From contig SPDT01000006.1 in the NCBI GenBank assembly GCA_008477525.1, positions 2,693,501-2,757,500 of the forward strand: 64,000 nt of DNA. The letters are read 5' to 3'. This DNA is from Hypomyces perniciosus (Eukaryota; Ascomycota; Sordariomycetes; Hypocreales; Hypocreaceae). Of this stretch, positions 48,701 to 58,675 are shown piece after piece. The first letter of the stretch is position 1, and every line of letters begins with the position of its first letter. The notes below the pieces were generated by a model that made no database searches, was not told where the DNA came from, and saw only the letters and a list, made by a program, of their open reading frames with translations. The translations under genes and the position numbers were made by a program.

Positions 48701-49807
48701 ATGTCTCGCTCTTCTTTCGACACCTTTCGGCCCCCGTCACAGCACCCCAACATGTCTCGGGCGAGCTTCGAGGGTTCTGTTATGAGTGTCTTTTCTGGCA
48801 ATCGACGTACTTACCACCAAGAAATTTTCCCTAACCCTCCGCCCGCTTACAGGAATCGCGCACTCTCCATCCGTTCCAGGAACTCCGGTTCCGCCTCCGG
48901 CAGCAAGAAAGGTGGTGGGTTCTCATTCAGTTCGCTTCGTGGTACTGTCCAGCCCGAGCTCTCTCGCAGACTGTTTCGTCTCATCAAGTCCGAGAACAAC
49001 CTCATCACCGCATACGAGGCTGCTGGCCGCGAACGTATCGCCATCGCTACCCAGCTTTCCGAATGGGGAGAACAGACAAATGACGATGCCATCAACGACA
49101 TCTCGGACAAGATTGGCGTCATTTTGAGTGAGATTGGTGAGCTGGAAGACACCTATGCACATGCTTTGGATGATTCGCGTGGTCGCCTCAAGGCGATTCG
49201 TAACACGGAGAAGAGTGTACAGCCGAGTCGTGACGGAAAATCCAAGATTGCCGATGAGATTCAGAGGTTGAAGGTGAAGGAGCCCGAAAGCGCCAAGTTG
49301 GTCGTGCTAGAGCAAGAGCTTGTTAGGGCAGAGGCTGAGAGTCTGGTCGCCGAGGCGCAGTTGACAAACGTGGTGCGTAATCTCGAACCAACCCATGGGG
49401 ATTATTGAGTCCTGTTAACGTCTCTTCCTTCACAGACTCGCCAGAAGCTCAAGGAAGCATACGAAGCCGAGTTTGCGGCCACTATCGAACGCGCCGAAAA
49501 GCAAATCATCTTGGCCAAGCATGGTCGCCGCCTCCTGACTCTGCTTGACGACAGCCCTGTTGTTCCTGGTGTTACTCGCCAACTCTATGAATATGGAGCA
49601 CAGGCCCGCCAGGTGCTTAATGACGCCGAAGACGACCTCAAAGATTGGCAACCGGACGCTGAGACGTATAGTGCTCAGAGTGATATGGCATCGCCGACCT
49701 TGAAAGGAAAGGGCAAGGAATTTTTGGATGCAACCGAGATCCCAGCTGACACGAGAGGTCAGGCGGTCGACGATGAATTGAGGCCAACAGCGGAGGCATC
49801 GGCATGA
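48701..49807 (+). CDS. PIL1: Eisosome core protein Pil1/Lsp1
   Basis: Two exons (48701-49372 and 49436-49807) encode 347 residues; the 63-nt intron falls on a codon boundary within the BAR domain. The N-terminal 75 residues are Ser/Arg-rich with amphipathic potential (S-L-R-G-T-V-Q-P-E-L-S-R-R-L). Residues about 80-270 form the BAR-type helical domain, with L-I-K-S-E-N-N-L-I, W-G-E-Q-T-N-D-D-A and F-A-A-T-I-E-R-A-E-K. The C-terminal tail is acidic. Pil1/Lsp1 coat furrow-like plasma-membrane eisosomes, bind PI(4,5)P2, and are phosphorylated by the sphingoid-base-controlled Pkh kinases. Pil1 and Lsp1 cannot be told apart from sequence alone. Confidence 0.93.
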
Positions 49808-50865
49808 ATTTTTGGTTTTCCATTCGACACTTCGACAATCATGTTATCTTTCTGAGCTTCCTGGGTCGCGTGTGGAGTTATTCAAGGGCCATGTATCGTT
49901 TTAACTTGTGTATTTCGTTACTGCTTGGCTTTAGTTTCAGTAATGGTTTGTTGATTGATGAAGTACGAAGTAAGGGTTGGTTTGAATGCGTGATGACATA
50001 GCATGGCTTGTCGTCTGTTTCATGTACCTCTAGTGAGACGATCTCCCGTGACAAGAACGGCATAAGCCATATTACCTGTAATTTTTGCTTACTGCTAGCA
50101 AAAGCAGTATCCAAATAAAGAAATGATCCAGACAGCAGATTCAATCACATAAACCCGGCAATAGTCATCTTCGTCGGATAGCTTAGATATTGGCTTATCT
50201 CCAGGGTTAGACGCAGAATTGATGGCGGCCAACAATCAACTCGATGCAGTGCACCAGTCAAACGCATGCAAAAAGAAGAAAAAAAACCAGACACCAACCA
50301 TTGATGACTCGTATAGTTGTGCAAAACAGTGGATTGCTTTCAGATCGCACTACTCCGTAAAGGAGCGTGGGATGGCATATCGTGAATATAAGATTCTCCG
50401 TCTCCAAGTGTGTCCCGGATATCACATTTCTTGGCATGTAGATTTTGCCGGTGTGGAAATTAATACTTACATGGAATAAGTCCCGAGCCGTCCCATCCCT
50501 GGTCGCGTCTTAGTATTCGTACTCGAGCTTCATAAGATTCTGAAGAAAAAAACACTCATGCTGTCAGCATTTTCCTAGCTCCAAACCGCATTCCGAGACA
50601 TCCCTGCCGCCGCCGGCTTCCTTTTCCTGTTAGCCGTGAAAGCATACTCCGTATACCGCTTTGCACCAATTGACGGCAAAAATCACCAAGAACCTCGGTC
50701 TGACGCCTACCGCCTCCCAATCCGACCGGCCCAGTGAGGTGAGCCTCCCGTGTAGGTACGAGTACACTCCTAGGTATTAGTACTAGCAGTGTCTCTCTCT
50801 CTTAAAAGCCCCCTCGAAGAAAAGGAACCCCTTTCCCGCTTCCGTCCTTCTTACACTAGTCTCTC
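49808..50865. other. Intergenic region between PIL1 and pyrophosphatase gene
   Basis: It holds the PIL1 3' flank and the pyrophosphatase promoter. Elements of the ACTCCGTA type lie near 50352 and 50647, and TACGAAGTA near 49963. No gene is supported. Confidence 0.5.
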
Positions 50866-52449
50866 ATGCCTCGAGGCGCTGTCAGACTCAATCAGCAGAG
50901 TCTGCAGAGTCTGCTGCCGTTGCCCAATCACAGTGGCGTAATCTGGACGAGGCGACGGAGGTGTTCCGCCGCCTGTCAATCTGCTGTGACCGGCAGTAGC
51001 CTTGTTAGCCTTGTCGCTGGCACCCGAAGTATTACTACAGCTATTACTGCAGGTGGTGTTGGCGGTCGAGCTGCTGCCAAGATGGGTCTACGTGCCCCGC
51101 CCCCTCCATCTGGCCAAAACTCCTCCCACATCTCGCCATCGTCTGGCATCCCCTCCCAGAGAACTGCGCAAATAGCCAGACACTTGACCTACCGGGCTGA
51201 TCCGCCATCAAAGACACAGGCCCCAGCGTCCGACATGGCTTCCGAGTACTCTGTCCGCAAGATTGCGGCTCCCAACACCCTGGAGCACCGCGTCTACATC
51301 GAGAAAAATGGCGTCCCCGTCTCGCCCTTCCATGACATTCCGCTCTATGCCAACCAAGAGCAGACCATCCTGAACATGGTCGTCGAGATCCCTCGATGGA
51401 CCAATGGCAAGCTTGAGGTGAGCTCAATGCCGGGTTGCGCGTCAAGACATGGCCGCTGTGGTCTCCCCCGTTCCATCTCGTTCAGGTTCTTGGGTTGGGC
51501 TGGGAGAAGCACAGCTTGCCAATTTGTCCCTCGTCGACACCCCCGCCTCCTCCAGAGCTGAGGTTGCTAACTAATCATCCTTCCAGATCTCTAAGGAGGA
51601 GCTTCTCAACCCCATCAAGCAGGATATCAAGAAGGGCAAGCTCCGATTTGTCCGCAACTGCTTCCCCCACAAGGGCTACCTCTGGAACTACGGTGCCTTC
51701 CCCCAGGTATGTTTTGCTATCGACCCATCGATCATTATAGCAAGGACTGACAATAATACCTCTCTAGACCTGGGAGGACCCTAACGTCGTCCACCCCGAG
51801 ACCAAGGCCAAGGGTGACAACGATCCTCTCGATGTCTGCGAGATCGGCGAGCTGGTTGGCTACGCTGGCCAGGTCAAGCAGGTCAAGGTCCTCGGCGTCA
51901 TGGCCCTTCTCGACGAGGAGGAGACTGACTGGAAGGTCATCGTTATTGACGTGAACGACCCTCTGGCCTCCAAGCTCAACGACATCGAGGATGTTGAGCG
52001 CCACCTGCCTGGCCTTCTCCGTGCCACCAACGAGTGGTTCCGTATCTACAAGATCCCTGACGGCAAGCCTGAGAACCAGTTTGCCTTCACCGGCGAGTGC
52101 AAGAACAAGGCGTTAGTGACCTACAACCGGTACATCAACTTCATCAGAATGTCAAACTGACAATTGTCTAGCTACGCCATGGATGTCATCCGCGAGTGCG
52201 CCGAGGCTTGGGAGCGCCTGATCACCGGCAAGACCCAGCCCGGCAGTGTCTCCACGTAAGTGATAAGTGACAATAATACTCAGAGCAGCAAGGCTAACAT
52301 TCACCAGCACCAACGTCACCGTTGGACACTCCCCCAGCCGCGTGGCCCCCGAGAGCCTACCTCCTCTGCCTCCTCACCAGGAGATCGCCCCCGAGAAGAT
52401 CGACAGCTCCATTGACAAGTGGTTCTTCATCAGCGGCGCATCCAACTAG
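50866..52449 (+). CDS. IPP1: Inorganic pyrophosphatase, with optional N-terminal extension
   Basis: Five exons (50866-51417, 51587-51706, 51768-52111, 52172-52255, 52308-52449) encode 413 residues. The conventional cytosolic start is the ATG at 51235 (M-A-S-E-Y-S-V-R-K), giving 290 residues, the usual size. The 123 residues before it are in frame, Arg/Ser-rich and virtually free of acidic residues, which resembles a mitochondrial presequence. The core has the family signature D-N-D-P-L-D-V and other metal-binding Asp residues around G-D-N-D-P and V-I-D-V-N-D. The enzyme hydrolyses pyrophosphate to drive biosynthesis. One gene could serve two compartments by alternative starts, as an inference. 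Intron 1 is 169 nt, the others 52-61 nt. Confidence 0.94.
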
Positions 52450-52656
52450 GTTAAATTTCACACAAGAACCCCCAGGGTATGAATTCATGGCCTTCATATT
52501 ATATACCGCGGGATTGGCTTCGTGCCCTGCCGTAGAATATACAAAAGTTCTTTGAATATTGTACAATCGTCCTGTATTGTCCCCATTGACTTCCTAATGA
52601 CACCACTCCGTAAACGCCACCAATGCATTGTAAAAAGATGTAGTTTTTTTTCTAAA

Positions 52657-53003
52657 TTAATCCGTCAGGTCTGCTGCCTTTTGTAATTGGCGCGAATGGC
52701 GGTCGACTTCCTCGATCAAGCTTTTGATGTTGACCTTTGAGCAGTTGAAGTCCATTTCCTTGCCATCCTCTGCGGAGACAAATTAGCATGTAATTATGCC
52801 ACACAGCCTGCGTACAACATACTGAATTTGACTCTAAGAGAGCTTGGATCTGTAGAATCCCGAGGGAGCAGAGTCGTACTGATGGCGGTGCCGTTCGCTC
52901 GAGCGTTTGGTGGGAGGAACGTGAGGAATAGGCGGGCGGGTTTGGCGCAAGCGGAGAATGGATTGAACTTGGCCGTAACTTCAGTCATGAACTTCGTGAT
53001 CAT
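52657..53003 (-). CDS. MRPL44: Mitochondrial large-subunit ribosomal protein mL53
   Basis: Two exons (53003-52823 and 52769-52657) encode 97 residues with a 53-nt intron between F and K-D-G-K. The protein starts M-I-T-K-F-M-T-E-V and contains V-K/T-A-K-F-N-P-F and A-R-L-F-L-T-F-L-P-P, then V-D-R-H-S-R-Q-L near the end. This order matches yeast Mrpl44 (mL53), a thioredoxin-fold-like protein of the mitoribosome. The length is normal for the family. It converges on the pyrophosphatase gene with 207 bases between stops. Confidence 0.9.
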
Positions 53004-53199
53004 ATTGGCGACGGGAGCGCAACGGCGCGAGTCTTGGGGAGGAAGAATAACGGGACTTGGGAAAGCTCGTGATGCTCCCCCAGTGGTTGTTGCGATGCCG
53101 TCGAAATTTGGCAGCGTCGGATAAATACAAAAGGCCGTAAGCCAATGTGTTTCAACCCCAGAAAACCATTGGTAAACGCTACCTAGGGCATAGGTAAAT

Positions 53200-53450
53200 A
53201 AACCCCTTTAATTGCAAAAATAGGATTATACAATATGTTTATTAAATGAAATTTAATTTCTTTTATTTAATGATATTTTCCTTTTATTAAATTTTATAGA
53301 TTTATTAAAACAATTAAATATATAAATATTATATTAAAATATTTAGTTTATTATTTATTAAGCTTTATAACTTTATAATATCTATTTTAAAGGCATAATG
53401 AATTTTAAAAAGTATTTTAAGTAGTATTCATTATATTAAATGCTTAAAAG
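53200..53450. repeat. AT-rich, RIP-like block
   Basis: This stretch is almost entirely A and T, dominated by TTTATTAAA and TATTAAA words, with nearly no C or G. It starts abruptly next to normal DNA and adjoins the retroelement fragment. Such composition is typical of repeats degraded by repeat-induced point mutation. The original element can no longer be read. Confidence 0.55.
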
Positions 53451-53456
53451 GGGCAT

Positions 53457-54362
53457 CTGTTCTTTAACAATTGTAGCTAACAACAGTGGCTATCGGTATA
53501 ACGCAGGTCTTTCAAACTACACAAACCACTACGAGATGGTCACTGTTGTATACGAAGCCAGTTGTCATGTTAATATGCTTGCATATCTCTCCTCTTCTCT
53601 CCTTCTCTTCGTATCAACCGCGACTCCCTTCCATGACTGCTCACACTTCAAAGCATAAGTGTCTTCAGTAGCATGGTTATACTATACATACGCCCTTCAG
53701 GCCCCATAAATGTAAGTAGATAGAAGTACAAAATTGTCAACAAATAGTCGAAGAGACATCCTGGTCAAGAACATCTTCCTACCTTCAAAATACCGCTGCG
53801 CCTGTGTTATTAGCACAGGTTACGAGCCCGGTTGCCAAAAGCTGGAACTGGTATCTTGAATTAGGTACTCAGCAACGTCAGCCAATCAGAACCCTAAACT
53901 CAACATCCTCGTCTCGTCAATCCACCAAGATGACGCACACCAAGAAGTGGTACTTCTCCCAGCTCCCTGAAAACATGAAGCTCAAGGGACCTGAGAACTG
54001 GCAAGCCTGGTCAAGCCTGGTCAAGCCTGATGAAGTCAGTCTTGAAGTGGTATGACCTTGATCCCTCTCAAGACTACAAAGCTCGTGTGAATGAAGAAAA
54101 GAAAGACGGAGCTGCCACTCGGAAATCCTCTCGCACTGATAAGCGGAAGGATGCCCAGGAACCGGAAGACAAAGAGCCTAAGCCTAAGCCTAAAGAACTC
54201 ACCAATGAGGGAAAAGACATCATGTTGACGATAATGATCAAACTGAACCTCACTCCCCAGATGGGAACGCTTGTCCAGTCAGTTGAGGGAGGCCGTGAAG
54301 CCTGGAAGGTCCTGACGAATCAGTGCGTGGGCAGAAGACCCGTGCAGTTGCAGACCGTGTAA
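53457..54362 (+). mobile_element. Truncated Ty1/copia retrotransposon: LTR end, primer site, gag fragment
   Basis: A likely LTR end (CA at 53816-53817) is followed directly by GGTTACGAGCCCGG (53818-53831), which resembles the half-tRNA primer site of copia-type elements. About 100 bases later an ATG at 53931 opens a gag-like protein with M-K-L-K-G-P-E-N-W-Q-A-W, a typical start of copia Gag. The frame breaks near 54005-54040, where a 10-base unit (TGGTCAAGCC) is tandemly duplicated, and continues in another frame to 54362. No protease, integrase or reverse transcriptase follows. The LTR start is uncertain; 53457 is only one candidate. Confidence 0.55.
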
Positions 54363-54506
54363 TCTCGCTCCTCAAAATGGTCCCCCTTCTTCTTTTCATG
54401 TTTCATGCAATTTCATGTTTGATAGATGACCTATGAACTTGACTCAGATCCTCAGCGCATAAATGATAGAATTCTATTAATCTCACGGCCGGTATTGCAA
54501 CACAGT

Positions 54507-55440
54507 TTAACAGAAACTTCCCTGGGGGCCCCCGGCACTTACGATAGCCCTCCCAACACAGCCCCTTGTGAACGTGAGAGGAAGATTGAATGTCATCACG
54601 TATTCGGCTTGATAAAAACCGATATTCTGATCCGATCCATCGATCTGAACCTCGTGATTGGGGTCAAACGTTGTGGCAGTCAAGGCTCCGCATCCTCCAA
54701 CTTCCTTCCAGATTGCTGCTCCACCGTCTTTGACCCAACCCTTGATAAAAATCTTAAAATGAGTCCCAATTCCAATCCACTTTCTTTGACAAGATGCGGC
54801 AGGTCGAGGGTCCCGCCATGGATTAACAACTGGGACGCTATGGGCTGTGTCAGGTGTAGAGCAGCACTGGCCGTCAATAATATTGCCCCCTTCGTCATAC
54901 AAGCACTTATCCTGGCGGAAGAATACTTTTCGATAGTCCCGTGGCCAGTGTGCATTTAGTTGGCAGCCAGGGGAAAGTCTGGGAGCGTACCACTTGTTTT
55001 GATCGAATCCGGCTAGAATTGTGGCTCTACTCGTCTCGCCCTGATCTGCGTTGATATCTTGATATTCTCCATTAGTATTAAAGATGCTATATTCGTGAGA
55101 AAGAACATACGGTATGAGCCTTCATAGACGCTTGCTATGTGGCCAACAGATGGATTGCAGCGGGGGCTGTCATTAATCGAAACGCAGTCAGAATCAACAA
55201 TCTAAAATGATTAAAATGGTTAAAAAAGGTTTTAATAACAGTAAAGAATATTAACTTCGTGACTTTGACAGTCGAAACTCTAGTTGGCGCCCAGACTATT
55301 GATATACCATTAAAAGCTGGACACGCTGAAACAATAGTTGTGCTTGTAACACCAGGTACGGAGCTGGTATAGCCACTTGCGATGCTCCTTATTCCGGCTG
55401 GGGTCGAACCAAAGGCACAATCAACTTGGCAGCTCTATGA
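54507..55440 (-). pseudogene. Broken gene for a Cys-rich protein, family not recognised
   Basis: On the minus strand a frame ending at 54507 runs back to about 55107 and contains many Cys and Trp residues, with D-K-C-L-Y-D-E-G-G, D-G-Q-C-C and a C-terminal F-T-R-G-C-V-G-R-A-I. The upstream half, with D-C-V-S-I-N-D-S-P-R-C-N-P and a Thr/Val-rich stretch, lies one base out of frame, separated by a shift around 55100-55130. There is an in-frame stop near 55420. A GT-AG intron probably lies between about 55203 and 55246. The composition suggests an extracellular protein. No complete start or signal peptide remains. I do not know the family, and function is not proposed. Confidence 0.45.
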
Positions 55441-55599
55441 GTTTCCAGCTATCCAACATAGCAACCCGAACCAAGTGTCGGTTTTCCGTTTAGATCCTAA
55501 TAGTAAGGGCGCGGATGACGCTATCCTACTCTGGGAGACCGGAGACGATATAACTCTTCCTCCTCCCCTTGATACACTGCCCCCAGGCGATCAATCTTA

Positions 55600-56261
55600 G
55601 ATTTTATTCGCTGTCAATAGATCGGGTCAATTTCTTTTGCATGAATGGGGTAGAGACCGTTTAAATATGCAATGGAAATTTACAGCCACTCTAGAGAGCA
55701 GGTAGTGTCGGATTACTATATACATATACAATTTATTACGCCTAGTGGAAGGGTCCAATAGGGCAACTATAGCTATATACATTTACACTTCTTAAGTATC
55801 GTCCTAATCTCCTACAAGCGTATATACTACCAGTATCCATTTTTATGTTCTCGCCTCTTTAAGTGCTTTCCTTTTATAGTTGCTTATACTAGTAGGTTTA
55901 GTTATCTTATTAGTAAGTTAACTTATAGGCTATTCTTGTCACGACCCGGCCTCGTGGTGGTTGAGGGAATGGGTCGGACGGATTATCTATATGCCGACAG
56001 GCCAATTAAACGAAAGTGATCACCGATCTACCAGCAATCACCTAAACGCTCACTACTCACTAGTACTTATATTACGACGTACCTAGCCTTCAATAATAAA
56101 CCTCGGTATATGCATATTGTTTTACGAGGTGTTGCCACAACCGCCACTACTGCTATGCTCTTGTAGGTTGGTGATGCCAGGTATTACTTTATCCTGCATA
56201 TGCTCGAAGACTTCTCTTTTTCGCAAACCAAAAGTATTTTCACACAATTATTGCGGTCACC
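55600..56261. other. AT-rich flank with a possible gypsy LTR terminus
   Basis: From about 55680 to 55930 the DNA is AT-rich and RIP-like. At 55937 it changes abruptly to TGTCACGACCCGGCCTCG. A start of TGTCACGACCC is, to my knowledge, common in Ty3/gypsy LTRs of filamentous fungi. No matching LTR end can be fixed before the SEC20 start. The SEC20 promoter must lie in the last 200 bases. Confidence 0.35.
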
Positions 56262-57495
56262 ATGTCTTTGCAGGGTTTGCAAGAGCGACTTGCGGCTCTG
56301 CAGGAAACTACGGCACAACTTAAGGAATTGATCGATCGACTGGGAAACCTCAAATTCCAACCGGGTTCCGTCCCCCTGCACATCGAAGAAGAGGGCAGCG
56401 TGAGCGGCGAGCTAAGTGCAGAAATCGGCTCGATATTGCGGCATGGCTTGGAAGATCAGCAGTTGTTGTGCGAAGAGGCGAAATACCTGCGACCGGAGGG
56501 TCATGAGAAGACGAGATTGGAGGAAGGGATAGAGAGAGTGGGCAGCGAGTTGGTCAGGTAAATCCTCCCTTTGGGAATACGACAGATGAGGAGGATATTT
56601 GCGAAGCTTACACGCATGCAGTTACCGATCGGCCCTCCGGAAGGCGAGATTGTCGGCGAAGAAGAGCTTGGAGCAAGCGCAAAGACAGGAGAGAGAGCTC
56701 ATGGTGCAATCATTTGCCGAGCCGTTTTCCGAGACAGCTGCATCCACAACGGCAGAACAAGACGAAGGCGAAGACCGTGCGATACCCCGACCTCCTCCGC
56801 GATACACCCACCATCAACAACTGCAGTCAAGTCTATCGGAGGAAGATCGACAGACCGTCGGCGCAAGCAGCAACGTTACAAACGCACTACGGAGGACACA
56901 CGCTCTGATAGCGGCGGAGCTGACGCGCAGTGAATTTGCACACCAGACGTTAACGGAGTCATCAGAGGCGTTGAAGAAGTTGGACGAGTCGTATAATTCG
57001 TTGGATGGTATGCTTGCGAGCTCGAAGGACTTGCTGGGGACGCTTTTGAGGTCGCAGAAGAGCGATACGTGGTATCTGCAGACGGCGTTTTATATGCTGC
57101 TTGTTACGGCAGCCTGGCTTGTTTTCCGAAGATTGCTCTATGGGCCCATGTGGTGGTTGGTGTGGTTGCCGCTGAGAGTGGTTTTCGGTGTTGGCACGAA
57201 CGTTGGTAGTGCGGTCTTGAAGCAGCGGGCGGCTGGCGAGTCCGGCAAGGTTGGAGTTGTTATAGACGGCAAGGTGCCCGTGGAAGGGTTACCGGATGAA
57301 ACCCTCCCTACCGCCAAGGTGCGAGGGGATACGGAGATGGCTGCGGATGGGAATGATCCCGATTCAATGGTAGGGAAAGTCGGGAAGATTGTGGATGCTG
57401 CGAATGATATGGGCGGCGATGATGGGCGAGATACAGAGCACGCGGAGGATGTTGAGCAGATTACAGGGGATTCACATCCAAAGGTCGAGCTCTAA
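56262..57495 (+). CDS. SEC20: ER t-SNARE Sec20
   Basis: Two exons (56262-56557 and 56622-57495) encode 389 residues; the 64-nt intron joins V-S to Y-R-S-A-L. The N-terminal half is helical and charged. The Sec20 SNARE-like region (about 185-245) includes L-T-E-S-S-E-A-L-K-K-L-D-E-S-Y-N-S-L-D-G-M and S-S-K-D-L-L-G-T-L. Two hydrophobic stretches follow (about 248-262 and 270-290), then about 95 hydrophilic residues. Sec20 works with Tip20, Use1 and Ufe1 to receive COPI vesicles at the ER. Yeast Sec20 ends in HDEL; this one ends K-V-E-L, which could be a degenerate retrieval signal. It converges on MDE1. Confidence 0.88.
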
Positions 57496-57682
57496 GAGCG
57501 AGCCAGAACATAAAACAAGTCAAAACAAAAACATTTCAAGATCTTTAACTCTATTCCTGGCCCTGTTGAAGGCAGGAACTGCTCTTCACTTTTGAACTCC
57601 GAATTTCACGAATGACGCGTGCCACGCTTACCCACCCCCAGCTTCTAAGTTTCTGTTCTTATGTTCTCACGCTCTCATCGCA

Positions 57683-58675
57683 TTAGTATGACCTATCCGG
57701 CCCAACTCGGGGAACGTCACTGATCCACGGAAGGCCCAGCTTGTGCATCTCCACGGCCAGCTGGAAGAGATAGTCAAGACTACACACCAAGTTAGCTTTA
57801 TGGTCATTTCCTCTGCCAACAATCATGCAATCCACCTACCTCTCACACATGGTCTTGGCCTTGTGGACATTGTCACCCCAGACATAAACACCATGCCTCC
57901 TCACGAGCACAGCATACGTATCCGGGTACTCCTCCATCGCGGCCTCCAAAAACTCCGTCAAGTCCTCCTCATGGGGGGTATTCTCAATGACCGGAATCCG
58001 CAGGGTGTCATGGTACCCCAAGTTGCCAACCTTGTTCATACCCTTCCCAAAGCCCTTGATCTGCTCAATGTTGTTAATCTCAAAGACCTTGCTCGCGGGG
58101 GTGCCCTGGCCGCGGGCTTCGAGCAGCAGAGTGACCAGCACAGCCCACTGCGAGTGTGTGTGGATGCAGCAGCCGGCGCCGCGACGGGTGAAGGCGGCGA
58201 GGAAGAGAGGTGTGCATTGGGAGGGCTTGTAGCAAGGTGGTGAGCGCAGATAGGTGCGTTGTTTGAGGGTAGACTCTTGGGCGGCGAGGGAGAGGACGTA
58301 GATATCGGTGTGTTTCATGAGTTCCTTTTGAACACCTGAGGGGGCGAGGTAGACGAGGTCACTGGTGAGAAGAGGTGTAAGTGTCTTTTTTTTTTCATAT
58401 ATCTCATTCTTTGTTTCATGTTTCATCTTATGATGAAAACCCGGAACATTACGGTATCCCACTTGGGATGCCGGTGTTTTTGGGACAATCCAACTTGTAA
58501 AGATGTAAAATACTGAGAAAGGTGAGATTTACTCGTCTCTGATAGAGCATCCTCCTCCCGTTCCGGTCACCCAGCCCAGGGTCCAGAACTTGGCGCATAG
58601 AGAGGGGATAAGGTTAGCAGGGTGCTCTGGATCCGAGGAGGTGATCAGTTGATCGGGATTATCGGTAGAATCCAT
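57683..58675 (-). CDS. MDE1: Methylthioribulose-1-phosphate dehydratase
   Basis: Three exons (58675-58533, 58361-57840, 57779-57683) encode 253 residues. The start [10 protein letters not shown] leads into W-V-T-G-T-G-G-G, the phosphate-binding start of the class II aldolase fold. Zinc-binding histidines lie in C-I-H-T-H-S-Q and in [10 protein letters not shown], with a catalytic Glu in N-N-I-E-Q-I-K-G. The C-terminus has [11 protein letters not shown]. The enzyme dehydrates methylthioribulose-1-phosphate in the methionine salvage pathway (cytosol). The 171-nt first intron is long for this gene set. Confidence 0.94.

Noticed and set aside
55395..55425. tRNA T-arm-like GGTTCGACCCC on the minus strand
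   Set aside because: The flanking bases do not pair into a T-stem or acceptor stem.
55382..55600. Plus-strand frame of 72 codons
   Set aside because: It is antisense to the start of the broken Cys-rich gene and has no upstream signals, although its composition is protein-like.
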